Positions 52,138 to 63,132 are shown, counted from the stretch's first letter. The stretch is 64,000 bases of DNA from Lysinibacillus piscis (GCF_026012395.1 NZ_BRZA01000005.1:1-64000); one strand, 5' to 3'. The notes: generated from the sequence alone by a model not told the origin. Numbers and translations: made by a program.

Positions 52138-53598
52138 TTATTTTGCAAATTTCTCTACACGATCAATTACTTTTTCTTTACCAATTAAACAAATGGCATT
52201 CGGCAAATCTGGGCCATGTGTTTCCCCTGTTGCTACAACACGGATTGGCATAAATAGGTTTTTCCCTTTATGGCCTGTTTCTTTTTGTACAGCTTTAATA
52301 GCCGCTTTAATCGCATCGGCTGTAAATTCTTCTAGGCTTTCCAACTGTGCCTTAAACGCCGCCATCACTTCTGGTACTTGCTCTCCTGCTAAAACAGCTT
52401 GTGCCTCTTCATCATATTCAACCGCATCATTAAAGAATAGGCTCGATAGCTCTACAATTTCAGCACCAAAGCTCATTTGGTCATGATATAGAGCGATTAA
52501 ATTAGTTGCCCATGCATGTTGTTCTGCTGTTAGCTCTGCTGGCAATAAGTTTGCTTTTTGCAGATGTGGTAATGATAGTGCAACTACCTCTTCTAACGAT
52601 AGTTTTTTAATATATTGATTATTCATCCATGTTAATTTTTGTTTATCAAACATAGATGGTGATTTAGATAGACGTTGCTCATCAAAAATGTTAATAAGCT
52701 CTTCTTTTGAGAAAATTTCCTCTTCACCCTCTGGAGACCAACCAAGCAACGCAAAGAAGTTAAACATTGCTTCAGGTAAGTAACCTAAATCTTTATATTG
52801 CGTGACAAATTGGATAATTGATTCATCACGTTTTGATAATTTTTTGCGGTTTTCATTAACAATTAATGTCATATGACCGTAACGTGGGTATTCCCAACCA
52901 AATGCATCGAAAATCATCATCTGCTTTGGTGTATTCGATAAGTGTTCTTCACCACGGAAAACATGAGAAATTTCCATGAAGTGGTCATCTAAAACAACTG
53001 CATAATTATACGTTGGAATGCCATTTGCTTTTACTAATACCCAATCACCAATATCCTTCGATTCAAACGTTACTTGACCACGTACTAAATCTTCAAAGTC
53101 ATATGTGACATTTTCAGGTACACGCATACGAATGGTAAAGGCTTCTCCAGCCGCTTCCTTCGCTGCTACTTCTTCCTCTGATAAATGACGACAAGTACCA
53201 TCATATGTTGGTGCTGCTACACCTCGTGCTTTTTGTTCTTCACGAGAAGCCTCCAATTTTTCAGAAGAGCAGAAACATTTATAAGCCACACCTTGCGCAA
53301 GTAACTTCTCCGCATGCTCCTTATAAATATCAAGACGCTCCATTTGGCGATACGGCGCATATGGTCCACCGATATCAACTGACTCATCATAGTCAATACC
53401 TAACCATCTTAAATTATCTAGCTGTGATGCTTCTCCACCCTCTACATTACGCTCAATATCTGTATCTTCAATACGGACAATAAATTTGCCATTATGATGT
53501 TTTGCATATAAATAATTAAATAATGCCGTACGCGCTCCACCGATGTGTAAAAAACCAGTTGGAGATGGTGCGTAACGAACACGAATTTCCTTCGTCAT
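52138..53598 (-). CDS. gltX: Glutamyl-tRNA synthetase
   Basis: A class I synthetase of 486 aa. The HIGH motif is in [20 protein letters not shown] and the KMSKS-like motif is KLSKRDESI. The C-terminal helical domain contacts the anticodon. In Firmicutes this enzyme also charges tRNA-Gln with Glu for later amidation by GatCAB; that is expected but not shown here. GAGGAGG precedes the ATG. It follows ispF by 83 bp. Confidence 0.97.
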   Translation of the reverse strand: MTKEIRVRYAPSPTGFLHIGGARTALFNYLYAKHHNGKFIVRIEDTDIERNVEGGEASQLDNLRWLGIDYDESVDIGGPYAPYRQMERLDIYKEHAEKLLAQGVAYKCFCSSEKLEASREEQKARGVAAPTYDGTCRHLSEEEVAAKEAAGEAFTIRMRVPENVTYDFEDLVRGQVTFESKDIGDWVLVKANGIPTYNYAVVLDDHFMEISHVFRGEEHLSNTPKQMMIFDAFGWEYPRYGHMTLIVNENRKKLSKRDESIIQFVTQYKDLGYLPEAMFNFFALLGWSPEGEEEIFSKEELINIFDEQRLSKSPSMFDKQKLTWMNNQYIKKLSLEEVVALSLPHLQKANLLPAELTAEQHAWATNLIALYHDQMSFGAEIVELSSLFFNDAVEYDEEAQAVLAGEQVPEVMAAFKAQLESLEEFTADAIKAAIKAVQKETGHKGKNLFMPIRVVATGETHGPDLPNAICLIGKEKVIDRVEKFAK

Positions 53599-53681
53599 AC
53601 CTAAATACCTCCTCGATTTAGCTATTCTTAGCTTTTGACTTTGTTCATTTTACCATTGTGCCCAAGCAAATAAAAGTAGGG

Positions 53682-54158
53682 CTATTTTTTTATCAACAAA
53701 ATGGTTGCTAATGCAGCAATGCCTTCCTCACGTCCTGTAAATCCAAGCTTTTCAGTCGTTGTGGCTTTCACATTCACTTGTGACGGCTCTGCATTTAGTA
53801 ATTCGGCAATGCGATTTTTCATTGGCTCAATATAAGGGGCCATTTTAGGTCGCTGGGCGATAATCGTTGCATCTACATTCCCTAATGCATAGCCTTTATC
53901 CTCAACGATTTTCCAAATATACTGCAATAATTTTGCAGAATCTGCATCTTTCCACTCTGCGTCTGTATCAGGAAAATGACGACCAATGTCGCCCTCACCA
54001 ATTGCGCCAAGTGCGGCATCTGTAATTGTGTGCAACAAAACATCTGCATCTGAATGTCCCAGAAGCCCACGATCATGTGGAATTTCAATACCACCTAAAA
54101 TCAATTTTCGCCCTTCAGCAAATGCATGTACATCATAACCTTGTCCAACTCGAAACAT
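53682..54158 (-). CDS. ispF: 2-C-methyl-D-erythritol 2,4-cyclodiphosphate synthase
   Basis: A protein of 158 aa that forms the cyclic diphosphate of the MEP isoprenoid pathway. The zinc site is in [22 protein letters not shown] follows, and the C-terminal hallmark is [17 protein letters not shown]. Two in-frame ATGs lie near AAAGGAAG, and the one at 54158 has 8-nt spacing and the usual MFRVGQG start. IspD, which acts two steps earlier, is encoded nearby, but cysE has moved between them. Confidence 0.96.
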   Translation of the reverse strand: MFRVGQGYDVHAFAEGRKLILGGIEIPHDRGLLGHSDADVLLHTITDAALGAIGEGDIGRHFPDTDAEWKDADSAKLLQYIWKIVEDKGYALGNVDATIIAQRPKMAPYIEPMKNRIAELLNAEPSQVNVKATTTEKLGFTGREEGIAALATILLIKK

Positions 54159-54219
54159 ATCCATCTTCCTTTAATCCGTATTTACTTTCTATCATATCAA
54201 AGTTTGCCTAGAAATAGGG

Positions 54220-54249
54220 AAAATCTCTCCTTATGACAAAGAGAGATTT
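54220..54249 (-). terminator. Possible terminator of the serine acetyltransferase gene
   Basis: AAATCTCT / AGAGATTT with a 13-nt loop, followed by TTCCC on the minus strand. The T run is poor, so it may be inefficient. Confidence 0.45.
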
Positions 54250-54254
54250 CATCG

Positions 54255-55196
54255 TTAAATATGATATTCAATATTTTTCATTTGGCTATTGCTAATGTTT
54301 GGGGATGGCTGTGAATTATAAACACGAGAATATGGTGGCACAGAATGTGTTAGCCAAATATTACTACCTAGCACGGAATCATGCCCAATGTTTGTTTCGC
54401 CACCTAAAATCGTTGCCCCTGCATAAATGACTACATTATCCGCAATATTCGGATGACGCTTAATACCTTTAATTGGATTACCATTTCCATCTAGAGGGAA
54501 ACTTAATGCCCCAAGTGTTACACCTTGATAAATTTTGACGTTCTTACCAATTGTGCATGTTTCACCAATAACAACACCTGTTCCATGGTCGATAAAGAAA
54601 GACTCTCCAATTGTCGCTCCTGGATGAATATCAATGCCCGTCAAACGATGCGCATATTCCGACATAATACGTGGCACAATTTGTACACCCATCTCATAAA
54701 GCTCATGTGCAACACGATGAATATATACAGCCACAATAGATGGATAGCTCAGTAAAATTTCCTCTGTTGATAAAGCTGCTGGATCGCCATTATAGGCTGC
54801 TTGAATATCTGTTTGTAGCATTTGGCGAATTGCTGGGAATTGATTAATCAAATCCATAACAATTTTATCTGCTTGCTCACGGCAATATTTTTCACAATTT
54901 GCTGGATTACTGTCCTCCATATTGTAAATCAGCACTTTTTCAATAATATCACGTAAATCAAGTGCTGTTTCTCGTAGCTTATTACTGCTCACAACATTAA
55001 TTTTCGTTTCGTCAGCAGGCTCAGTCGTGTAAACACCTGGGAACAGCACCTCATGAAAATTATCTATAATTTTATAAATACGGTCACGTCCAACGAAGCC
55101 AATGGAATTTTCGATATCGATATACTGTTTATTCATCTCATTCAACGAACTAGTAATTTGCGGAACTTGTTGATTTAGCCATTCATTTAAATTCAT
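54255..55196 (-). CDS. Serine O-acetyltransferase, long form
   Basis: A protein of about 313 aa. A helical N-terminal domain of roughly 170 residues leads to a left-handed beta-helix with hexapeptide repeats: GIDIHPGATIGESFFIDHGT, GVVIGETCTIGKNVKIYQGV and NVVIYAGATILGGETNIGHD. The catalytic His of HPGATIG and the His of DHGTG are present. It makes O-acetylserine for cysteine synthesis. It is far longer than B. subtilis CysE (217 aa) and resembles the SrpH/EpsC-type enzymes, so it may not be the direct orthologue. The ATG at 55196 has better spacing (10 nt from GAGAGGTG) than a TTG at 55205. It has its own promoter. Confidence 0.88.
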   Translation of the reverse strand: MNLNEWLNQQVPQITSSLNEMNKQYIDIENSIGFVGRDRIYKIIDNFHEVLFPGVYTTEPADETKINVVSSNKLRETALDLRDIIEKVLIYNMEDSNPANCEKYCREQADKIVMDLINQFPAIRQMLQTDIQAAYNGDPAALSTEEILLSYPSIVAVYIHRVAHELYEMGVQIVPRIMSEYAHRLTGIDIHPGATIGESFFIDHGTGVVIGETCTIGKNVKIYQGVTLGALSFPLDGNGNPIKGIKRHPNIADNVVIYAGATILGGETNIGHDSVLGSNIWLTHSVPPYSRVYNSQPSPNISNSQMKNIEYHI

Positions 55197-55298
55197 AGCA
55201 AGCAAACACCTCTCACAGCTTTTTCATCTATTCTATTATCATATTAACCAGATATCCATACTTATTTTTAAAAAGAGCTTGTTGTAGTATTTTTGTTG

Positions 55299-55326
55299 AC
55301 TATACTATGATTCATACATTTTTCAA
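55299..55326 (-). promoter_or_regulatory. Promoter of the serine acetyltransferase gene
   Basis: TTGAAA (55321-55326) and TATAGT (55299-55304) have a 16-bp spacer on the minus strand. The leader of about 95 nt shows no T-box sequence. Confidence 0.75.
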
Positions 55327-55394
55327 GCTAGGTGTTTATCACCAACAGTAAAACTTTTGAACAGTACACTACGAAATCTTCATTTATAAAACAC

Positions 55395-55425
55395 AAGAGG
55401 CTAAGGTTTTTATCCCTTGCCTCTT
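55395..55425 (-). terminator. Terminator after ispD
   Basis: The minus strand has AAGAGGCAAGG / CCTTAGCCTCTT (one bulge), followed by GTGTTTTAT, 18 bp after the ispD stop codon. Confidence 0.7.
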
Positions 55426-55442
55426 CTCTACAACACTCACTA

Positions 55443-56132
55443 CTATCCTTCCAGAGCACGCTTATGTAAAATTGCCTCGCCGAATACTAAATCTTCTTGT
55501 GTGGTAATTTTGACATTTTCATAGCTGCTCTCTACAATTCGCACCTCATGACCTAAGCGCTCCATTAACATGGCCTCATCCGTTCCAAGAAAACCAACCT
55601 TTTCAGCTACATCCTCAGCCTCCACGATTAACTCGAAACGAAAAGCTTGAGGCGTTTGCACCATCCATAAACTTTCACGATCAACGGTTTCCTCAATGAT
55701 GCCATTTGACACTTTTTTCATCGTATCCTTCGCACGTACACCCGCAATGGCTGCACCGTAATCATGCGCACTTTCCACAAGATGCGCAATAATATCATGT
55801 GTGATAAATGGACGTGCTGCATCATGCACAAGTACGATGCTTACCTGTTCCATCGCCTTTAAGCATGAATGCACCGAATGCTGTCGTTCAGCCCCACCAT
55901 CAGGCAAGCCCTTTACCTTCGTAATCCCATATTCGACAAGCATTCGTTCAATAAAGGCACGCTCCTCAGGCTTCACTGCAAGCCAAATACCTGTGCATCT
56001 GTCATCACGCTCAAATACTTCCAATGTATGCGCAAGAATTGGCTTGCCTAAAAGATATAAAAATAATTTATTTTGCCCTGCGCCCATTCGCTTGCCACTC
56101 CCCGCAGCAGGCAATACTACTTCATATTGCAT
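55443..56132 (-). CDS. ispD: 2-C-methyl-D-erythritol 4-phosphate cytidylyltransferase
   Basis: A protein of 229 aa. The nucleotide-binding start is LPAAGSGKRMGAGQNKLF, with LVHDAARPFI and VRAKDTMK at the active site. It makes CDP-methylerythritol in the MEP pathway. It lies 11 bp after yacL and probably shares its transcript. A GGAAGTGGG site precedes the ATG. A terminator follows. Confidence 0.96.
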   Translation of the reverse strand: MQYEVVLPAAGSGKRMGAGQNKLFLYLLGKPILAHTLEVFERDDRCTGIWLAVKPEERAFIERMLVEYGITKVKGLPDGGAERQHSVHSCLKAMEQVSIVLVHDAARPFITHDIIAHLVESAHDYGAAIAGVRAKDTMKKVSNGIIEETVDRESLWMVQTPQAFRFELIVEAEDVAEKVGFLGTDEAMLMERLGHEVRIVESSYENVKITTQEDLVFGEAILHKRALEG

Positions 56133-56143
56133 AGTCCCACTTC

Positions 56144-57238
56144 CTAATCATCCTTTGGCTTCGCAAAAATCATTCGTCCCGCTGATGTTTGCAAAACGCT
56201 TGTTACCGTTACTGTAATGGCTTGTCCAATATAATGACGTCCACCCTCTACAACAATCATCGTACCATCATCTAAATAAGCAACACCCTGATTATGCTCT
56301 TTACCATCCTTAATGACGACAACCTGCATATCTTCGCCTGGGATTACAACAGGCTTAACAGCATTCGCTAAATCATTAATATTCAAAACTTTTACTTGAT
56401 GAAGCTCACAAACCTTATTCAGATTAAAGTCATTCGTAACAATTTTTGTATTATTACCCATTTTCTTAGCAAGTCTCACAAGCTTCAAATCGACTTCTTG
56501 CACATCGTCAAAGTCTTCTTCCGTAATTTCTACCTTCGTTGCTCGTTCATCCTGTAGCATTTTCAAAATGTCCAAGCCTCGACGACCTCTTGTGCGCTTT
56601 AATGTATCAGACGAATCTGCAATATGCTGTAGCTCTGTCAGCACAAACTGAGGAACCACCAATACCCCCTCGATAAAACCTGTTCCCGAAATATCAGCAA
56701 TGCGCCCATCAATAATCACACTCGTATCTAGCAGCTTATAACTGCCTTGTATCTCGATAACCTCAGCATCTTCAGCAGCTTTCTTTTTCGCATTGCTGCT
56801 TTTTAATGTGAATATTTGCAATAATTCTTCCCGCTTTTTAAAACCTACACGGAACCCTAAATAGCCTAAAATAAAGGATAAAATAATCGGCATAAACTTC
56901 ATGATATTTGTGATGATTGGAAATTGAATACTATCAAGCGCAAAACCTAAGAAATACGCTACGATTAAGCCGATAATCAATCCTAATGTACCGAATAATA
57001 AATCAGCAACAGGTATTTTAAACAATACCTCCTCCATCCAGCTTATCCATTTGACTAAATAATCCGAAAAGCCAAAGGATAACGTAAATAAAAAAAGTGC
57101 ACCGATTGCTACCGATATGTATGGATTATCAAGCCAAGGAATAGATGATAAATGAAGCAACTCGTATAATGGCGGTAAGACAACAAGACCTAATGCTCCT
57201 CCTATCAGTAAACAAGCAATTTGAACAAACCTTTTCAT
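56144..57238 (-). CDS. Membrane-anchored PIN/TRAM-domain protein YacL
   Basis: A protein of 364 aa. Four N-terminal membrane helices (about 4-125) are followed by a PIN domain starting LLDTSVIIDGRIADI and including IVTNDFNLNKVC, and a C-terminal TRAM domain (DDGTMIVVEGGRHYIGQ). The acidic residues of a PIN nuclease are present. The cellular role in B. subtilis is unsettled. A TTG six codons upstream overlaps AAAGGAGAG, so the ATG at 57238 is chosen. disA would normally separate it from radA. Confidence 0.92.
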   Translation of the reverse strand: MKRFVQIACLLIGGALGLVVLPPLYELLHLSSIPWLDNPYISVAIGALFLFTLSFGFSDYLVKWISWMEEVLFKIPVADLLFGTLGLIIGLIVAYFLGFALDSIQFPIITNIMKFMPIILSFILGYLGFRVGFKKREELLQIFTLKSSNAKKKAAEDAEVIEIQGSYKLLDTSVIIDGRIADISGTGFIEGVLVVPQFVLTELQHIADSSDTLKRTRGRRGLDILKMLQDERATKVEITEEDFDDVQEVDLKLVRLAKKMGNNTKIVTNDFNLNKVCELHQVKVLNINDLANAVKPVVIPGEDMQVVVIKDGKEHNQGVAYLDDGTMIVVEGGRHYIGQAITVTVTSVLQTSAGRMIFAKPKDD

Positions 57239-57392
57239 CGTCTTCTCTCCTTTCAATTTTAGATTACTTTAATAATATGAGGTCATATGTACGTGACAGA
57301 TTATTAGTCTACTGTTACCTCTTATTTTATTATTATTTCGATTATACATAGTTTATAGTAGAAAATCCTGTATAAGCCTATAAATTTATGAT

Positions 57393-57426
57393 GAAAATGC
57401 ATGTCGGCTTTTCACCAACATGCATT
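57393..57426 (-). terminator. Terminator after radA
   Basis: The minus strand has AATGCATGT / ACATGCATT (with further partial pairing inside), then TTTTC, directly after the radA stop codon. The gap to yacL (57257-57392) has a TATAAT at about 57345-57350, a possible yacL promoter. Confidence 0.7.
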
Positions 57427-57432
57427 GATCCA

Positions 57433-58809
57433 CTATCTATCTGTAAAACAGGCATTTAACGCATCTTTAATTGTTTCGACACCGACAATTTCAATACCTT
57501 CTGGGAATTGCCATCCACCAATATTAGAAGCGGGAATAAAGGCACGTTTAAAGCCAAGTTTAGCCGCTTCGACTACACGTTGCTCAATACGTGTCACACG
57601 CCGTACTTCTCCTGTTAGCCCTACCTCACCTACAAAGCAATCCGTGGCACGAACAGCTTGATCCTTAAAGCTAGATACAATACTTGTAAGGACAGCTAAA
57701 TCAATCGCAGGCTCATCTAATTTAACACCACCCGCTACTTTAATATATGCATCCTGTGCTTGCAGCATGAGGCTCATTCTTTTCTCCAACACAGCCATAA
57801 GTAACTGTACACGGTTTTGATCAACACCTGTCGTCATTCGCTTTGGATAATTAAAGCTCGTAGGTGTGACAAGTGATTGAATCTCTACTAAAATAGGTCG
57901 AGTTCCCTCCATAGAAGCAACAATGGTAGATCCCGCAGCTCCCTGTGAACGCTCCTGTAAAAAGAGCTCAGATGGATTTAACACTTCCTTTAAGCCACCT
58001 TGTAGCATTTCAAAAATAGCAATTTCATTTGTTGAACCAAAGCGATTTTTTTGACTGCGTAAAATGCGATGATTGTGATGACGTTCTCCTTCAAAATAAA
58101 GCACCGTATCTACCATATGCTCTAAAATACGTGGCCCTGCAATTTGCCCTTCCTTCGTCACATGCCCAACTAAGAAAATAGCAATGCCCTTCGTTTTAGC
58201 AATGCGCATTAATTCAGCCGTACATTCACGCACCTGCGAAACACTACCTGGTGCACTTGTGACCTCTGGATGAAAGACTGTTTGAATGGAGTCGACAATC
58301 ACAAATTTCGGCTGTACATCCTCAATTGTTTGATGTAAAAATTCTAAGTTCGTTTCCGAATAAATATAAAGCTCCTGTGATATCACACCTAAACGTTCCG
58401 CACGTAGCTTTGTTTGACGAATCGATTCCTCACCTGAAATATAGAGCACCCGATGCCCTTTATTTGAGAGAAGTGCGGAAACCTGTAGAAGCAAGGTTGA
58501 TTTCCCAATCCCAGGGTCCCCCCCAATTAATACGAGAGAGCCTGGTACAATTCCTCCACCTAGCACACGATTTAACTCACCCATTTCCGTTGCGACACGA
58601 GGTTCTTCTGCTGCTTCTACATGAATAATAGGCACAGCTTTTTGTGTCACTGTCGCTGAATGCTGGAATGCGCCACGTGGTCCCTTTGCCACAATCTCTA
58701 CCTCTTCTACCATCTTGTTCCATTCACCGCAGCCAGGACAGCGCCCCATCCATTTAGCTGACTCATAACCACAGCCTGAGCAAACAAATTTTGTCTTCTT
58801 TTTCGCCAT
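57433..58809 (-). CDS. radA: DNA repair and recombination helicase RadA (Sms)
   Basis: A protein of 458 aa. The N-terminal zinc finger is [19 protein letters not shown]. The RecA-like core has Walker [13 protein letters not shown], the RadA-specific KNRFG motif in [12 protein letters not shown], and a Lon-protease-like C-terminal domain ([14 protein letters not shown]). It is a helicase for branch migration in recombination. It is between clpC and yacL, with a terminator on each side. A TATACT near the start (about 58841-58846) may be its -10, but the -35 is poor. Confidence 0.96.
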   Translation of the reverse strand: MAKKKTKFVCSGCGYESAKWMGRCPGCGEWNKMVEEVEIVAKGPRGAFQHSATVTQKAVPIIHVEAAEEPRVATEMGELNRVLGGGIVPGSLVLIGGDPGIGKSTLLLQVSALLSNKGHRVLYISGEESIRQTKLRAERLGVISQELYIYSETNLEFLHQTIEDVQPKFVIVDSIQTVFHPEVTSAPGSVSQVRECTAELMRIAKTKGIAIFLVGHVTKEGQIAGPRILEHMVDTVLYFEGERHHNHRILRSQKNRFGSTNEIAIFEMLQGGLKEVLNPSELFLQERSQGAAGSTIVASMEGTRPILVEIQSLVTPTSFNYPKRMTTGVDQNRVQLLMAVLEKRMSLMLQAQDAYIKVAGGVKLDEPAIDLAVLTSIVSSFKDQAVRATDCFVGEVGLTGEVRRVTRIEQRVVEAAKLGFKRAFIPASNIGGWQFPEGIEIVGVETIKDALNACFTDR

Positions 58810-58907
58810 ACAATCCCTCGATTCTTTACTACTAGTAGCTTTAGTATAGCAAATATTTTTAGTGTACGTTTTCTATGCACTTGTTTCGGATATTGAAAAT
58901 TTTTACG

Positions 58908-58941
58908 AAAAAAATAGATAAAGCCCCAAAAGACTTTATCT
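58908..58941 (-). terminator. Terminator of the ctsR-clpC operon
   Basis: AGATAAAG / CTTTATCT around TCTTTTGGGG, followed by A and seven T on the minus strand, 22 bp after the clpC stop codon. Confidence 0.88.
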
Positions 58942-58963
58942 ATTATCTATTCATCGTATTCGC

Positions 58964-61405
58964 TTAAACTTCAAGCACCTTTTCTTTACTACGCACAACA
59001 AATTCGCCTTCCACATAGTCGAAAATAATTGTTCCTCCAGTTAAAACTGTACCTTTTAACAGTTCTTCTGATAGGCGGTCTTCCACGTGCTTTTGCAATG
59101 CACGACGTAATGGGCGTGCACCGTATTGTGGGTCATAGCCTTCATCCACAATTTTCTCTAACGCTGCATCTGTCAGCTCTAGCTCGATATCTTGCTCTCT
59201 TAGACGTTTTGTTAGAGCGTTTGCCATTAAGGACACGATTTCTTTTAAATGTTCTTTCTCCAATGAATGGAAGACAATCATTTCATCAATACGGTTTAAA
59301 AACTCTGGACGGAAGGCCTTTTTCAGCTCTTCTAGCATTGTGCTCTTCATGTCCTTATGTTTTGAATCTACCCCGCCTGTAGTAAAGCCAAGGTTTTTAC
59401 GGTATTTCAATGCGTCTGCCCCAACATTTGATGTCATAATCACGACCGTATTACGGAAATCAACCGTGCGACCTTTAGAATCAGTTAAACGGCCATCCTC
59501 TAATACTTGTAGTAAAATATTGAAAACATCTGGATGTGCCTTTTCAATTTCATCTAATAATACAACAGAATACGGTTTGCGACGTACTTTTTCTGTTAGC
59601 TGACCGCCATCATCAAAGCCCACATAGCCTGGAGGTGAACCAACTAAGCGTGATGTCGAGTGTTTTTCCATGTATTCGGACATGTCTACACGAATCATTG
59701 CATCCTCATCACCAAACATCACTTCTGCTAATGCTCTCGCAAGCTCGGTTTTCCCTACCCCTGTAGGACCTAAGAAAATAAAGGAGCCAATTGGACGTTT
59801 TGGATCTTTTAAGCCTGCTCTTGCACGACGAATAGCACGAGAAATAGCTTCGACCGCTTCACCTTGCCCTACAACGCGTTTGTGTAATTCTTCTTCAAGC
59901 TGTAAAAGCTTTGCTGATTCCTCTGAAGCAATTTTCGATACTGGGATTCCTGTCCACATCGATACAACGGCTGCAACATCATCCACTGTGACTTGTGATT
60001 CGGAGCGACCTTGCTCTTCCTTCCAGTTCTTTCTTGTTGCCTCGATTTCATCTTTTAGCTTTTGCTCTGTATCTCGTAATGATGCCGCTTTTTCAAATTC
60101 TTGACCTGATACCGCTGCATTTTTCTCTGAACGTACATTTTCAAGACGGTCTTCTAAAGCCTTTAAACTTGGTGGCACTGCGAATGAACGTAAGCGTACT
60201 TTCGAGCCTGCCTCATCAATTAAATCAATCGCTTTATCTGGTAAGAAACGATCTGAAATATAGCGATCACTTAGCTTTGCTGCAGCTTCAATCGCTTCAT
60301 CTGTAATTTTCACACGGTGATGTGCCTCATAACGGTCACGTAATCCATGAATAATTTGGATTGCTTCTTCAACAGTTGGCTCATCTACTCGAATTGGTTG
60401 GAAACGGCGTTCTAGAGCGGCATCCTTCTCAATGTATTTACGATATTCATCCAATGTTGTTGCACCAATACATTGTAACTCACCACGTGCTAGAGATGGT
60501 TTCAAAATATTAGAAGCGTCAATTGCCCCTTCTGCACCACCTGCACCGATTAATGTATGCAATTCATCGATAAATAAAATAATATTACCTGCTTGGCGAA
60601 TTTCATCCATTACTTTTTTCAAACGATCTTCAAATTCACCACGATATTTTGTGCCTGCGACAACTGTTCCCATATCCAATGTCATCACGCGTTTATTGCG
60701 TAAAATCTCTGGTACTTCATTGTTAATAATTTGTTGTGCTAAGCCTTCTGCAATTGCTGTTTTACCAACACCAGGCTCCCCGATTAAGACAGGGTTATTT
60801 TTCGTACGGCGAGATAAAACTTCAATGACACGTGTAATTTCATTGCTACGACCAATTACAGGGTCTAATGAGCCTTCTCTTGCAATTTGTGTTAAATCAC
60901 GTGCAAGACTATCTAATGTTGGCGTGCTGACAGCTTGTGTTGCCTGTTGGCTAGCTTGTGGATTATCATTATTCCCTAATAGCAATAATACCTGTTGGCG
61001 TGCTTTATTTAAGCCAACTCCTACATTGTTCAATACACGAGCTGCTACGCCTTCACCCTCACGAATTAACGCTAACAGCAAATGCTCTGTTCCAATATAA
61101 GAGTGCCCTAGCTTACGTGATTCATCGACAGATAATTCAATGACTTTTTTCGCTCTTGGTGTATAATGTACGATTGGACCTACATCCTCTGTACCTTTCC
61201 CAACAAGCTCCTCAATACCTGCTTCAATCATTTGTGGACTTACTTCAATCGCCTCTAGTGCTTTTGCGGCAATACCGCCACCTTCACGAATTAGTCCCAA
61301 TAAAATATGCTCTGTCCCAATTGACTCATGTTTCCAATGAATGGCTTCTTCTTGCGCTAATTGCAATACTTTTTGTGCACGTTGTGTAAAACGATTAAAC
61401 ATCAT
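58964..61405 (-). CDS. clpC: ATP-dependent Clp protease ATPase subunit ClpC
   Basis: A protein of 813 aa: double Clp-N repeats at the N-terminus ([16 protein letters not shown] and [20 protein letters not shown]), a first AAA+ domain with [15 protein letters not shown], a UVR-containing middle domain, and a second AAA+ domain with [16 protein letters not shown]. It unfolds substrates for ClpP, usually with adaptors such as MecA or McsB. Its ATG overlaps the mcsB stop codon by 4 nt. It is controlled by CtsR through the operon promoter. Confidence 0.98.
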   Translation of the reverse strand: MMFNRFTQRAQKVLQLAQEEAIHWKHESIGTEHILLGLIREGGGIAAKALEAIEVSPQMIEAGIEELVGKGTEDVGPIVHYTPRAKKVIELSVDESRKLGHSYIGTEHLLLALIREGEGVAARVLNNVGVGLNKARQQVLLLLGNNDNPQASQQATQAVSTPTLDSLARDLTQIAREGSLDPVIGRSNEITRVIEVLSRRTKNNPVLIGEPGVGKTAIAEGLAQQIINNEVPEILRNKRVMTLDMGTVVAGTKYRGEFEDRLKKVMDEIRQAGNIILFIDELHTLIGAGGAEGAIDASNILKPSLARGELQCIGATTLDEYRKYIEKDAALERRFQPIRVDEPTVEEAIQIIHGLRDRYEAHHRVKITDEAIEAAAKLSDRYISDRFLPDKAIDLIDEAGSKVRLRSFAVPPSLKALEDRLENVRSEKNAAVSGQEFEKAASLRDTEQKLKDEIEATRKNWKEEQGRSESQVTVDDVAAVVSMWTGIPVSKIASEESAKLLQLEEELHKRVVGQGEAVEAISRAIRRARAGLKDPKRPIGSFIFLGPTGVGKTELARALAEVMFGDEDAMIRVDMSEYMEKHSTSRLVGSPPGYVGFDDGGQLTEKVRRKPYSVVLLDEIEKAHPDVFNILLQVLEDGRLTDSKGRTVDFRNTVVIMTSNVGADALKYRKNLGFTTGGVDSKHKDMKSTMLEELKKAFRPEFLNRIDEMIVFHSLEKEHLKEIVSLMANALTKRLREQDIELELTDAALEKIVDEGYDPQYGARPLRRALQKHVEDRLSEELLKGTVLTGGTIIFDYVEGEFVVRSKEKVLEV

Positions 61406-62493
61406 ATAGCATCTGCTCCTTTTTCATCAATCATCGGTTTATTCATTAATACTTCCCGTAACATCGTTGCACGTATACGGTCTCGCTCAGCAGGCGGTAA
61501 AATTTCATTAACATAATGCTGTAAAAAGCCTGGCTGCATACTAACAATACATTCATTAATCGTTGTAGCTGGAATATTGTCGATCAGTTTTAAATCAATT
61601 CCTAAACGCACATTCGATAAACAGGTTGCTGCCTCTTCACTCGTTAAAATGCGTGCATGTGTTAGCGTACCTAAAGCACGATAAACACGATCTTCCAGCG
61701 CAAACTCAGCCTTTTCCAACAGTCTCTCTCGTGCCTGCCGTTCTTTTTGAATAATTTTTTCAGCCACACTCTGGATATCGGCTAAAATATCATCTTCCGC
61801 TTTCCCTAATGTAATCTGATTTGAAACTTGATACATATTGGCTAAGCTTTCACTACCTTCACCATAAATTCCTCTAACAGTCATCCCTAATCTGGTCATC
61901 GCATTAATGATTTGATTCATCTGACCAGTCAAGGTCAATGCTGGTAAATGCATCATCACAGATGCTCGTAAACCTGTGCCAATATTTGTAGGACAACTTG
62001 TTAAATAACCAAAAGTTCCTCGAAAAGCATATGGTAAAGTTTTTTCTAATATACGGTCAATCGCATCTGCCTGCTCATATGCCTGTTGAAGCTGAAAACT
62101 TGCTGTCATACATTGAATCCGAAGATGATCTTCTTCATTCACCATAATGCTCACAGCTTCATCTTCTGATAACAGCATGGAACCTACCTGCTCCTTTTTA
62201 GCTAATTGCGGACTAATTAAATGCTTTTCCACTAAGATTTGACGCTGTAATGGCGATAAATCCTTAATAGCAAAATAGGCATAGTTTTGGCTCAGCTGTG
62301 TACTATCCTTAATAGCATGTGTCACTGCCTGTTCAATTTGCAAAGCTTCATTCTCTGAAAAGGCTAATGGAAATCGATACCCATCTAAATTACGTGCAAG
62401 ACGAATGCGTGTACTAATCACAATATCTGAATAGTCGTCTTCTCTATTCATCCATGTAGGGGTAGCTCGTGTTAAAAACGAGTCAATCATCAC
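61402..62493 (-). CDS. mcsB: Protein-arginine kinase McsB
   Basis: A protein of 363 aa of the phosphagen kinase family, with [16 protein letters not shown] and the loop [20 protein letters not shown] that holds the conserved Cys. It phosphorylates arginines on aberrant proteins and CtsR, marking them for ClpCP. GTG at 62493 and ATG at 62490 are both possible starts behind GGAGGTG. The GTG overlaps the mcsA stop codon, and the ATG gives a sequence one residue shorter. Confidence 0.97.
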   Translation of the reverse strand: MMIDSFLTRATPTWMNREDDYSDIVISTRIRLARNLDGYRFPLAFSENEALQIEQAVTHAIKDSTQLSQNYAYFAIKDLSPLQRQILVEKHLISPQLAKKEQVGSMLLSEDEAVSIMVNEEDHLRIQCMTASFQLQQAYEQADAIDRILEKTLPYAFRGTFGYLTSCPTNIGTGLRASVMMHLPALTLTGQMNQIINAMTRLGMTVRGIYGEGSESLANMYQVSNQITLGKAEDDILADIQSVAEKIIQKERQARERLLEKAEFALEDRVYRALGTLTHARILTSEEAATCLSNVRLGIDLKLIDNIPATTINECIVSMQPGFLQHYVNEILPPAERDRIRATMLREVLMNKPMIDEKGADAI

Positions 62494-63032
62494 GATACAT
62501 CACCACCTTCAAGTTGCAATTGCTGTTCAAGCTCCCTTGCTTCATCTCGTAGCTTTGCGGCTTCTTCAAACTGCTCGTCCTCAACGGCCACTTGCATTCG
62601 TTTACGAATCGATTCAATTTGCTTCTTAATGGCAAAGCGATTATTGTAAGTGCTTGGTATTTTCCCACTATGCTGTGGACTTGCTTGTATGCGATTAAAG
62701 AGCTTGGGTAAATGTTCACTAAACGTATCATAGCAACTCGGACACCCAAATTTGCCTTCCTTTAAAAAACGTTTATACGTGAATCCACATTGTGGACATG
62801 TTTGCTGTGTCTGCACTTGTTGCTTTTCATCCATTTTTTGTTGCCAAGATGGTGAGCCAAACCAATTAGATAATAGCTGCTGAATAGATATTGGCTCTTG
62901 CTTAAATTCTGCATGAAATGGATGGAACTGCGAAGCACAAACATCACAATAATGATGCTCTACTTTCTGACCATTTTGAACTTGTGTCACAGTCACTGTA
63001 GCATTACGCTGTTTACAGTGTTCGCAAATCAT
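62490..63032 (-). CDS. mcsA: McsA, zinc-binding activator of McsB
   Basis: A protein of 180 aa. Paired CxxC motifs occur at Cys3/Cys6, Cys29/Cys32 and further on (CPQCGFTYKRFL, CPSCYDTF), so it probably binds two zinc ions. A UVR domain lies near the end (EEAAKLRDEARELEQQL). It activates the McsB kinase and modulates CtsR. The ATG at 63032 follows GAGGTG and gives MICEHC. A longer frame upstream is not used. A 100-bp repeat-bearing gap separates it from ctsR, whereas the genes are nearly adjacent in B. subtilis. Confidence 0.96.
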   Translation of the reverse strand: MICEHCKQRNATVTVTQVQNGQKVEHHYCDVCASQFHPFHAEFKQEPISIQQLLSNWFGSPSWQQKMDEKQQVQTQQTCPQCGFTYKRFLKEGKFGCPSCYDTFSEHLPKLFNRIQASPQHSGKIPSTYNNRFAIKKQIESIRKRMQVAVEDEQFEEAAKLRDEARELEQQLQLEGGDVS

Positions 63033-63047
63033 TCCCATCACCTCTTT

Positions 63048-63132
63048 ACATTTGTTGCTGACGCTTCGTTGCACTCTAGCTTTCGCACAGAAAACATTTG
63101 TTGCTGTTGCTTCGCTTTCAGTACAAAAAACA
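63048..63132. repeat. Imperfect direct repeat, REP-like, copy 2
   Basis: Two related units begin ACATTTGTTGCTG (63048 and 63094), continue with GCTTCG and CTTTC, and end in CACAGAAAAC or AGTACAAAAAAC. A third partial TTTTGTTGCTCG overlaps the end of ctsR. The core TTGCTGTTGCTTCGCTTTC matches the hairpin at 47.95 kb. Confidence 0.6.

Noticed and set aside
60432-61100. A 222-codon plus-strand frame opposite clpC
   Set aside because: It is the longest antisense frame but follows the third-position bias of clpC and lacks start signals.
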